Positions 31,494 to 37,272 of a stretch of DNA of 37,272 bases are shown piece by piece. The position numbers were made by a program, and so were the translations under genes. Position 1 is the first letter of the stretch. The number at the start of each line of letters is the position of its first letter. The stretch lies in the NCBI GenBank assembly GCA_902802945.1, contig CADCOC010000061.1, positions 10,544-47,815 of the forward strand, written 5' to 3'. Under the pieces are notes generated by a model, which saw only the letters and a program-made list of their open reading frames with translations, did not search any database and was not told the origin of the DNA. This stretch comes from an uncultured bacterium (GTDB lineage Bacteria > Verrucomicrobiota > Kiritimatiellia > RFP12 > UBA1067).

Positions 31494-32681
31494 ATGAAGG
31501 AATTTCTCTCCAAACTCCAGCGCATGGACTGGATACTCTCCGCCTGCATGATGGCGCTCATCGTGATGGGCGTGGTGTTCATCAACTCCGCGGGATCGGT
31601 CCGCCCCACGGACGCGCTGCGCAGCCTCTGGCGCGTGCATGCCTCCACGGCCCTCTTCGGCCTTGCCGTGTACATGGTCTTCGCGGTCCTCGACTACCGG
31701 AAGCTACTGGACTTGGGCGCCCTTCCCGTGTTCGCCCTCTCCTGCGCGATGCTCGTCCTCGTGCTCGTCGTAGGCACCGACCGCTTCGGGGGACGGCGCT
31801 GGCTGTGGTTCTTCCAGCCCAGCGAGATCGCGAAGCTCGCGGTGATCCTCTTCGCTGCGCACGTGTTCGCCGCGCCGGGCCGCAACGATTTCCGCTCTTT
31901 CCTCGCAGGCGCGGCCATACTTGGCGGCCCGGCCGTGCTCGTGCTGGCCGAACCGGACCTCGGTACCGCGCTCGTGCTGGTGCCGTCCGTCCTCGCAATC
32001 CTGCTCGCCGCGCGCGTGTGGCTCAAGGGGCTCGTCACGCTGCTCGCCGTGGGGCTGCTCGCCGCCGGTCTCGTGTTGTGGGCGGTAGACCGCGCGGAGC
32101 GCGAGCCCGATCCCGACGCTCGCGCGAAGACATACCGCTTCGTGCCGCTCCGCGAACACCAGATCAAGCGACTGCGCGTGTTCCTGTTCCCGGAGTCCGA
32201 CCGCACGGGAGACGGCTACACCCTGCGTCAGGCGCAGATCGCCGTCGGTTCCGGAGGCATCTGGGGCAAGGGTCTGAAAAAGGGATCGCAGAAGCTCCTC
32301 GGATACCTGCCTTCCACGGTCTCGATGAACGACTTCATCTTCGCCGTCCTCGCGGAGGAGTCCGGCTTCATGGGCGTGCTGCTCATGCTGGCGCTCTTCA
32401 TGGGAATCCTCGGGCCGGGGCTGCGCATCGCGGTGCGGTGTCCGGACGACCGCGGCCGCCTCGTGGTGATCGGCATCCTCACGCTGATCTTCTGCCACCT
32501 GTACGTGAACGTGGCGATGTCCCTGGGGCTCGTGCCGATCACCGGACTGCCGCTGCCCTTCATCAGCGCCGGACGCACGTTCCTCATCGTCCTCATGGCC
32601 GCTCTCGGCATCGTGCAGAGCGTGGCTATCCACCACGCGGAGACGCCCGACGACGACCGGGACGTGGAGCAAGCAACTTGA
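31494..32681 (+). CDS. rodA: Peptidoglycan glycosyltransferase RodA
   Basis: The 395-aa SEDS-family polytopic membrane protein starts 4 bp after the PBP2 stop, with an AAAGGGG sequence upstream. About ten membrane segments are visible. Family motifs include GGRRWLWFFQPSEIAKLAVI, AEPDLGTALVLVPSVLAILL, QAQIAVGSGGIWGKGLKKGS, LPSTVSMNDFIFAVLAEESG and GLPLPFISAGRTFLIVLMAA. The Glu/Asp residues in the QPSE and EPD segments correspond to conserved SEDS positions. It polymerises lipid II in partnership with PBP2. It is the last cell-shape gene of the operon, and rng follows after 36 bp. Confidence 0.96.
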   Translation: MKEFLSKLQRMDWILSACMMALIVMGVVFINSAGSVRPTDALRSLWRVHASTALFGLAVYMVFAVLDYRKLLDLGALPVFALSCAMLVLVLVVGTDRFGGRRWLWFFQPSEIAKLAVILFAAHVFAAPGRNDFRSFLAGAAILGGPAVLVLAEPDLGTALVLVPSVLAILLAARVWLKGLVTLLAVGLLAAGLVLWAVDRAEREPDPDARAKTYRFVPLREHQIKRLRVFLFPESDRTGDGYTLRQAQIAVGSGGIWGKGLKKGSQKLLGYLPSTVSMNDFIFAVLAEESGFMGVLLMLALFMGILGPGLRIAVRCPDDRGRLVVIGILTLIFCHLYVNVAMSLGLVPITGLPLPFISAGRTFLIVLMAALGIVQSVAIHHAETPDDDRDVEQAT

Positions 32682-32717
32682 AAACCGATCTGAAAAACAT
32701 TCCAACAAGGAGAAACA

Positions 32718-34370
32718 ATGCCATCAATCATACAAGCCGTTGTCGATAAGGTCGTGGGCTTCTTCAGGAAGAAGAAGGTCAAGCGCGAAATCATCGTCAA
32801 CATCGAGAAACTCGAGACCCGCGTGGCCGTCCTGGAAAACGGGCGCCTCGAGGAGTACATGATCGAACACCCAGACGAGGAACGCCTCGTGGGCAGCATC
32901 TTCCGCGGCCGCATACAGAACCTGGAGGACGACCTCCAGGCCGCGTTCGTGGACATCGGCCTCAAGAAAAACGCCTTTCTCCACTACTGGGACATGACGC
33001 CCGACTTCGAGCAGTTCCTGGACGAGACGGAGGACGACGACGACAAGGCCAAGAACGGCAAGGGCAAGCGCAAGCGCAACAAGCCCGCAAAGCTCTCCAA
33101 GGAGGAGATCCACAAGCGCTTCGCCCCCGGCACCGAAATCACGGTCCAGGTCACGAAAGGCCCCATCTCCACGAAGGGTCCGCGCGTGACCACTAACCTC
33201 TCCATCCCCGGACGCTACCTCGTCCTGATGGCGCCCGACAAGGACAACACGCGCGGCGTTAGCCGCAAGATCGGCGACGCCGAGGAGCGCAAGCGCCTCA
33301 AGCGGCTCGTCGACCGCCTGCCCATCCCCGAGGACGTCGGCATCATCGCCCGCACCGCAGGTCTGGGTGCCAAGGGCAGCTCCTTCGCGCAGGACCTCCG
33401 CAACCTCATCGCGTCCTGGAACGAGCTCCAGAACAACGTCAAGACGCGCCGCGCACCATGCTGCGTATACCAGGAGCCCGGTCTCGTGGAGCGCGTCGTG
33501 CGCGACTGGCTCACCGAGGAGATCGACAGCGTCATCATCGACGACGAGAAGGCATTTGAGGAACTGCGCGAGGTCACGTCCAAGGTATCCCGCCGCGCCC
33601 GCAACAAGCTGCGCCGCTATGACGGCCCGGTGAACGTGTTCGAGTACCTCGGCATTGAGAAGCAGCTCCGCGATGCCTTCAACCGCCAGGTGCGACTGAA
33701 GTCCGGCGGCTACCTCGTGATCGACGAGACCGAGGCGCTCATCGCAGTCGACGTGAACACCGGCCACCACAAGGGCAAGGGATCGCAGGAGGACGCCATC
33801 CTCGAAGTCAACCTCGAGGCCGTCGACGAGGTAGCGCGCCAGCTGCGCCTCCGCAACATCGGCGGGCTCGTCGTGCTCGACCTCATCGACATGAAGAGCC
33901 GCAAGCACCAGAAGCAGGTCTACCGCGCACTCAAGGAGGCGCTGCGCCGCGATCGCGCCCGCACGAACGTGCTGGAGATCTCGGAGCTCGGCCTCCTCGA
34001 AATGAGCCGCCAGCGCCACGAGCAGTCGATTCTCTCCCTGCTCAGCTCCACATGCCCCTGCTGCGGCGGACACGGCGTGATCAAGAGCCCGCTCGCAATC
34101 TCCATCGAGATACAGCGCCAACTCACCAACCTGCTCAGGAAATCCGAGTCCGAAAACAAGCCGTTCGAGCCCAAGATCGTCATCGCCCCGGCCGTCCTGC
34201 AGCGTCTCCGCATGGAAGACGCCGACATCCTCAAGGAGATGCAGGACACGTTCAAGACGCCGCTCACGTTCGTCGCCGAGCTCCACCGCCACCCAGAGTC
34301 GTTCGCCATCCTCGACAAGCAGTCGGGGCAGGTCCTCTACTCCGCCGGCGGCAACCGTCCCACGGTCTGA
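32718..34370 (+). CDS. rng: Ribonuclease G (RNase E/G family)
   Basis: The 550-aa endoribonuclease has an AAGGAG Shine-Dalgarno sequence 5 nt before the ATG. The N-terminal S1 domain (ERLVGSIFRGRIQNLEDDLQ, then AAFVDIGLKKNAFLHY) is interrupted at about residues 102-128 by an acidic-then-basic low-complexity insert (DETEDDDDK, GKGKRKRNK). The catalytic domain has RNase-H-like metal aspartates at Asp345 (IAVDVNTGHHKGKG) and Asp388 (VVLDLIDM). The Zn-link CPCCGGHG is at 446-453. There is no long C-terminal scaffold, so it is RNase G-sized. It matures rRNA and decays mRNA, preferring 5'-monophosphates. The link to mre genes recalls the arrangement in proteobacteria. Confidence 0.95.
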   Translation: MPSIIQAVVDKVVGFFRKKKVKREIIVNIEKLETRVAVLENGRLEEYMIEHPDEERLVGSIFRGRIQNLEDDLQAAFVDIGLKKNAFLHYWDMTPDFEQFLDETEDDDDKAKNGKGKRKRNKPAKLSKEEIHKRFAPGTEITVQVTKGPISTKGPRVTTNLSIPGRYLVLMAPDKDNTRGVSRKIGDAEERKRLKRLVDRLPIPEDVGIIARTAGLGAKGSSFAQDLRNLIASWNELQNNVKTRRAPCCVYQEPGLVERVVRDWLTEEIDSVIIDDEKAFEELREVTSKVSRRARNKLRRYDGPVNVFEYLGIEKQLRDAFNRQVRLKSGGYLVIDETEALIAVDVNTGHHKGKGSQEDAILEVNLEAVDEVARQLRLRNIGGLVVLDLIDMKSRKHQKQVYRALKEALRRDRARTNVLEISELGLLEMSRQRHEQSILSLLSSTCPCCGGHGVIKSPLAISIEIQRQLTNLLRKSESENKPFEPKIVIAPAVLQRLRMEDADILKEMQDTFKTPLTFVAELHRHPESFAILDKQSGQVLYSAGGNRPTV

Positions 34371-34384
34371 TTAACAAACTAATT

Positions 34385-35176
34385 ATGCGACATCTTATGA
34401 AGACAATTAACCCGTTTGCTGAGTTGTTGGCTGCTTTTGTTCTCGTATTCGCCTTTGGCGTAGTATGTGGCTGTGCCAAAGATTATGAAGTTGCAACGGC
34501 AGAGGCACAAGTCGGCAGGAAGTACAAACTCGGCAATGTGTCCAGTGAAGTGACGTTTAACACGTACGACTATCTGTTTTACGAGCAAATATACAAAATC
34601 GATTTGGTAGAACGCAAGGCATCAGGGAGCGACATACTCCTAAACGAGTTTACAAATGAAACCATTCCGGCATGGACTCCGGAGTATCTGTATAGAGGCA
34701 AAGGGGAAACTGGAGATGCCTCGCTTCTTTTGTGGAACTATTTCACAGATTCCGCATGGGCAAAGCGCAAATCTGCACTCTTGACTGGACGTTGCAAGTT
34801 CTCTTATGACATAACGAGTCTGTGGCGGTTCGACGGTGTGTCTGCTCTTATATACAACACCTCGTATCTTTTCTCAGTTCCACGCAAGGCACTGACGGCC
34901 GTATTGTGCATGGATGGTCTGCAAGGATATCTTGAAAGTCTGATAATCCTAATCATTGGCGCTTGCGCATCAATAATAAGCCTTGTAGCTGGCACGATAG
35001 TTTGTTTCATCTGCCATCCTATAGAAACTCTAGCCAATTTGACAGTCGGACTCTTCTGCCTCGACAATGGTTATTGGACATACGTTCTCCACACAAACCT
35101 TCTTGCATCCCTTTGGGATCTTATATGGGGCGCAATAATCTATCCGATTTTGCAGATTTTCGTGTTCTGGATGTGA
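34385..35176 (+). CDS. Putative lipoprotein/membrane protein of unknown function
   Basis: The product is 263 aa. The N-terminus (MKTINPFAELLAAFVLVFAF, then GVVCGCAKDYE) looks like a lipoprotein signal with VCGC as lipobox. A second half has at least two strongly hydrophobic segments (SLIILIIGACASIISLVAGT and LIWGAIIYPILQIFVFW), which is unusual for a simple lipoprotein. Two ATGs (34385 and 34397) are possible; neither has a clear ribosome-binding site. The gene is clearly more AT-rich than rng just upstream, suggesting later arrival, and it may be read from the rng transcript across 14 bp. No family recognised. Confidence 0.6.
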   Translation: MRHLMKTINPFAELLAAFVLVFAFGVVCGCAKDYEVATAEAQVGRKYKLGNVSSEVTFNTYDYLFYEQIYKIDLVERKASGSDILLNEFTNETIPAWTPEYLYRGKGETGDASLLLWNYFTDSAWAKRKSALLTGRCKFSYDITSLWRFDGVSALIYNTSYLFSVPRKALTAVLCMDGLQGYLESLIILIIGACASIISLVAGTIVCFICHPIETLANLTVGLFCLDNGYWTYVLHTNLLASLWDLIWGAIIYPILQIFVFWM

Positions 35177-35307
35177 GTAATCTGGAGATGGACAAAGAGT
35201 AATTTGGAAGATGGGTTTGATGAAGACGTGCATGGAGGGAAATTTCCCCATTGCATATTGGTGACACTCGTAAATACCCTACGAGACCTAGTAAGTGAAC
35301 AAGGCGT

Positions 35308-35409
35308 GCGCAACCGAACACCATCTACGGCAAGACGAACCTGACCGACGGGGCGTGGCACTCGCCCACGCACGAGGCGAGCCGGTTCTTCAGGGCAGGG
35401 GTTGAAATG
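35308..35409 (+). pseudogene. Remnant of the C-terminus of a secreted protein
   Basis: The frame reads IYGKTNLTDGAWHSPTHEAS then RFFRAGVEM. This resembles the end of extracellular proteins common in Verrucomicrobiota/Kiritimatiellota, of the pattern GKTxLxDxxW ... RFFKVxVE. The frame has no start upstream (a stop lies at 35296) and runs past the expected end into the repeat region, so it is a detached 3' fragment. The family resemblance is recalled from general knowledge and is not secure. Confidence 0.4.
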
Positions 35410-35443
35410 CGGCAGGCGGGGGATTGGCGCGATTGGTGTAATT

Positions 35444-35530
35444 GCGGGCTAAAGCCCGCCGCTCCGATACAGGCACACTGCAACAGCCCGCCGCTCCGAT
35501 ACGGGCACGCCACAGCAGCTCCGATACAAG
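35444..35530. repeat. Hairpin followed by repeated GCCCGCCGCTCCGATAC units
   Basis: The hairpin GCGGGC-TAAA-GCCCGC (35444-35459) opens the first of two 23-nt units (35454-35476 and 35486-35508), which differ at one base. A third, partial unit (GCTCCGATACAAG) is at 35518-35530. Spacings are 32 and 25 bp. Sequences of this CGGGCTAAAGCCCG type occur as dispersed intergenic repeats in many bacteria. Confidence 0.75.
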
Positions 35531-35600
35531 CGAGGGCGATCCGCAAAACAAGCCACATCGGCGCGATTGCGCGCGATCGCCGAATCGGGATGTTTTCCCT

Positions 35601-35652
35601 GTTGGCGGGCAAGCAAAACTAGACAAGTTCGGGTGAGCAAAACTAGACAGTG
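35601..35652 (+). repeat. Left terminal inverted repeat of the IS, two motif copies
   Basis: It contains GCAAAACTAGACA twice, at 35613-35625 and 35637-35649, starting 12 and 36 bp from the tip. The motif pair is mirrored at the right end and is probably the transposase-binding site. Confidence 0.8.
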
Positions 35653-35722
35653 AAGAGCCGTCTCACCCGCATGTTTATTGGCTTTGGGGGCGGTTGCTGT
35701 CTATTCTTGCTCGCCCAGTACG

Positions 35723-35751
35723 TTGCGGCGGAGGGCATTTCGTGCGATAAT
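35723..35751 (+). promoter_or_regulatory. Transposase promoter (leaderless arrangement)
   Basis: TTGCGG (35723-35728), a 17-bp spacer and extended -10 TGC-GATAAT (35743-35751) are followed after 7 nt by the transposase ATG, again leaving no room for a ribosome-binding site. Confidence 0.6.
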
Positions 35752-35758
35752 GGGTCGC

Positions 35759-36955
35759 ATGAAAAAGCAACAACTATTCACGCGCCTCGGCCCGGAAGCG
35801 GTCGAGCGGATCGTCCGCCGGTTCAACGACGGAGACATGACTGCGGGGGATGCCACGGTCTCCCTCGGTATCAGCAGGGCCCAGCTCTACAACCTTCGGA
35901 CGCGGTGGCTTGCCGCCGGCAAGTCCGCGTCCTTCCTCGGGCGGTCGGGAGGAGACCATGCCGGGGAATGGCCGAAGGAGTGCGTCGACTACCTGGCGAC
36001 GCTCATACAGGCGTCCAAGGACGACGGCCCGAACTTCGAGCTCTACGCTGACGAGCTGGCGCGGAAGTTCGGGTTCATGCGCGACCGGTCGAGCGTGAGG
36101 CGCTACTGCGAGAGGCGCCTCACGCCGCTCCTGCGCAGCGTGTTCCCGGTCGAGCGGAAGAAGGCGGGCGACGTCTACCGCAGGTGGGAACGCGAATGCT
36201 ACGGGGAGCTGTACCAGCACGACTCGACGCCGCGCCACATCTGGGGCGAGCCGTCCGAGATGCAGAGCATCATGCTCTCGCTGGACGACGCGACGCGGCA
36301 AGTGGTCGCATACCGCGTCTGCGGCAGGGAGACGCTACTCGAGCACTTCGCAATGCTGGAGCGTTCGTTCCTCCGGTATGGCATCCCCGAGGCGCTGTAC
36401 ACCGACGGGTTCACGATGTTCGGGAAGGAGGGGGAGGACCTGTGCTCGCAGTTCGGCCGCATGTGCCGGGCGTTCGGAATCAGGCACATGGTCGCGCCGA
36501 CGCCGCAGGCGAAGGGGAAGATCGAGCGCGCGATGCGCACGTTCCAGCACCGGCTCGTCGTCGTGCTCGCGGCGGCCGGGGTGGACAGCCCCGCCCGCGC
36601 GGACGAGGTGGCGGGCGAGCACATAGCCTTCTGGAACGCCACGCACGCGAACGAGGAGACGGGCGAGATTCCCGACGAGCGCGCGCGGCGGCTTGTCGAG
36701 GCCGGCAAGTCGCGGATGCGGCCGGTCGCAAACGAGAAGGTGCTGAGGCTCTTCATGTCGCAGCATTACCCAAGGCGGGTGGAACTCGGGTGCCGGGTCG
36801 AGTTCATGGGGCAGAGGTGGAGAATCGCGCATACGCTCAAGAAGACCGTGTGGATTGCCTTGCGCCCGGAGAGCAGGGGCTTTTACGTTCTGGAGGAACG
36901 GCCTGACCCGACCAACCCCGTCATCCCCAGGATCCTGCTCGCGCACAGGTTCTAA
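35759..36955 (+). CDS. DDE transposase with integrase core
   Basis: The 398-aa protein starts at the ATG at 35759; the longer frame has no support and the promoter sits inside it. An N-terminal helix-turn-helix (MTAGDATVSLGISRAQLYNL, residues 27-46) should bind the terminal repeats. The RNase-H-like core supplies Asp155 (YQHDSTPRHIWG), Asp216 (ALYTDGFTMFG) and Glu256 (PQAKGKIERAMRTFQ), all in typical context. A C-terminal beta domain follows (RVEFMGQRWRIAHTLKKTVW). The protein cuts and joins DNA ends using Mg2+. All key residues are present and no frameshift is seen, so the IS may be active. Confidence 0.9.
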   Translation: MKKQQLFTRLGPEAVERIVRRFNDGDMTAGDATVSLGISRAQLYNLRTRWLAAGKSASFLGRSGGDHAGEWPKECVDYLATLIQASKDDGPNFELYADELARKFGFMRDRSSVRRYCERRLTPLLRSVFPVERKKAGDVYRRWERECYGELYQHDSTPRHIWGEPSEMQSIMLSLDDATRQVVAYRVCGRETLLEHFAMLERSFLRYGIPEALYTDGFTMFGKEGEDLCSQFGRMCRAFGIRHMVAPTPQAKGKIERAMRTFQHRLVVVLAAAGVDSPARADEVAGEHIAFWNATHANEETGEIPDERARRLVEAGKSRMRPVANEKVLRLFMSQHYPRRVELGCRVEFMGQRWRIAHTLKKTVWIALRPESRGFYVLEERPDPTNPVIPRILLAHRF

Positions 36956-36961
36956 GCGGGC

Positions 36962-37131
36962 CAATGCATTCCGCAGGAAGGCCTCCAGGCGTGGCGGACC
37001 CTTCCAAAAAAGACCGGCGTGCGGGAGCCCGTCAGCGCGGCCACTGCGGCCCGCATACCGGTTAAAAAACAATGCCTTCCGACAGGACGCTCCAGACGCG
37101 GCGGACCCTTCCAAAAGCAGGCCACGGGGGA
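36962..37131. repeat. Pair of ~62-bp imperfect direct repeats in the 3' part of the IS
   Basis: The stretches 36962-37025 and 37070-37131 both begin CAATGC and share the core GCGGACCCTTCCAAAA, 108 bp apart. They occupy most of the non-coding stretch between the transposase stop and the right inverted repeat. No coding role is apparent. Confidence 0.7.
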
Positions 37132-37219
37132 ACTCCTTGCCAAAAGGCGCACGGAGAATACCACAACGGCGAGGCGTTGGCAACCCCCGGCAAGAAGAAG
37201 TCCACCTTTGCGCGCCCGA

Positions 37220-37270
37220 AACTGTCTAATTTTGCTCACTCCAAAAGTCTAACTTTGCGCGTCGGCCAAC
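37220..37270 (-). repeat. Right terminal inverted repeat of the IS, two motif copies
   Basis: Read on the minus strand it begins GTTGGCCGAC and carries GCAAAGTTAGACT (37246-37258) and GCAAAATTAGACA (37223-37235), 12 and 35 bp from the tip. This mirrors the left end. Confidence 0.8.
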
Positions 37271-37272
37271 AA

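Larger units (their letters stand above)
35177..35600. other. Non-coding spacer with gene remnant and short repeats
   Basis: This 424-bp spacer between the lipoprotein gene and the IS holds no intact gene. Its first 130 bp show nothing recognisable. A decayed coding end lies at 35308-35409 and a GC-rich repeat group at 35444-35530. Confidence 0.6.
35601..37270 (+). mobile_element. Insertion sequence with DDE (rve-type) transposase
   Basis: The element is about 1670 bp, bounded by imperfect inverted repeats of about 50 bp that both begin GTTGGC. It encodes one transposase and about 315 bp of 3' non-coding sequence. Target-site duplication cannot be judged because only two bases follow the right end in the window. 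The transposase suggests an IS481/ISNCY-like integrase-core family. Confidence 0.8.

Noticed and set aside
29578..31497. Second plus-strand frame overlapping the PBP2 gene
   Set aside because: It is Arg/His-rich out-of-frame translation of mrdA; all transpeptidase motifs are in the other frame.

Overview
The window looks like a chromosomal segment of a Kiritimatiellota or Verrucomicrobiota-type bacterium. Supporting signs are a GC-rich core, Tat-exported Gfo/Idh/MocA oxidoreductases and TIM-barrel isomerases, a HEAT + DUF1080 protein, a very large PD40/cytochrome-like protein, a mreB-mreC-mreD-PBP2-rodA-rng block, and traces of a RAYT transposase. The assignment is an inference from gene content; no rRNA is present. 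Promoters here repeatedly show an extended -10 (TGN + TATACT-like), often with a TTGC-type -35 at 17 bp, and several place the start codon only 6-7 nt after the -10, which implies leaderless mRNAs.

Region 1 (1-4500) is a lower-GC accessory island. Small unrecognised genes, all on the minus strand, are punctuated by four copies of a ~190-240 bp element with ~43 bp imperfect terminal inverted repeats. The element encodes the first ~34 codons of a REP-associated tyrosine transposase (RAYT) but none of its catalytic part, so it looks like an internal-deletion, non-autonomous derivative. The copies lie just upstream of the island genes, supply the stop codon of a duplicated gene, and in one case fuse in frame to the gene behind them.

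Region 2 (4600-7086, minus) is an envelope/transport operon: small exported protein, HlyD/AcrA-type adaptor, ArsP_2-type permease. Region 3 (7243-9622, minus) holds an exported Gfo/Idh/MocA oxidoreductase and a TIM-barrel isomerase/epimerase. Hairpins built of degenerate 7-nt RGACARA units follow the genes here and recur at 23.1 kb. A tRNA-Glu, a TPR gene and a large secreted protein follow; the last two diverge from what looks like a symmetric promoter pair sharing one -35 box. A thioester-reductase-like SDR gene comes next.

Region 4 (15288-27101, minus) is a long co-directional run, read from the right: phosphomannomutase/phosphoglucomutase, MalY/PatB-type aminotransferase, Tat-exported oxidoreductase, HEAT + DUF1080 protein, PD40/CxxCH protein, ROK-like protein, S1-domain protein. 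The exported oxidoreductase, isomerase and DUF1080 proteins fit extracytoplasmic oxidation and cleavage of glycosides through 3-keto intermediates.

Region 5 (27225-34370, plus) is the rod-shape operon mreB-mreC-mreD-mrdA-rodA plus RNase G, led by a near-consensus, apparently leaderless promoter. It is followed by an AT-richer putative lipoprotein gene, a decayed gene end with short repeats, and a nearly complete IS (35601-37270) with a DDE transposase and inverted repeats that each carry two copies of a 13-nt motif.
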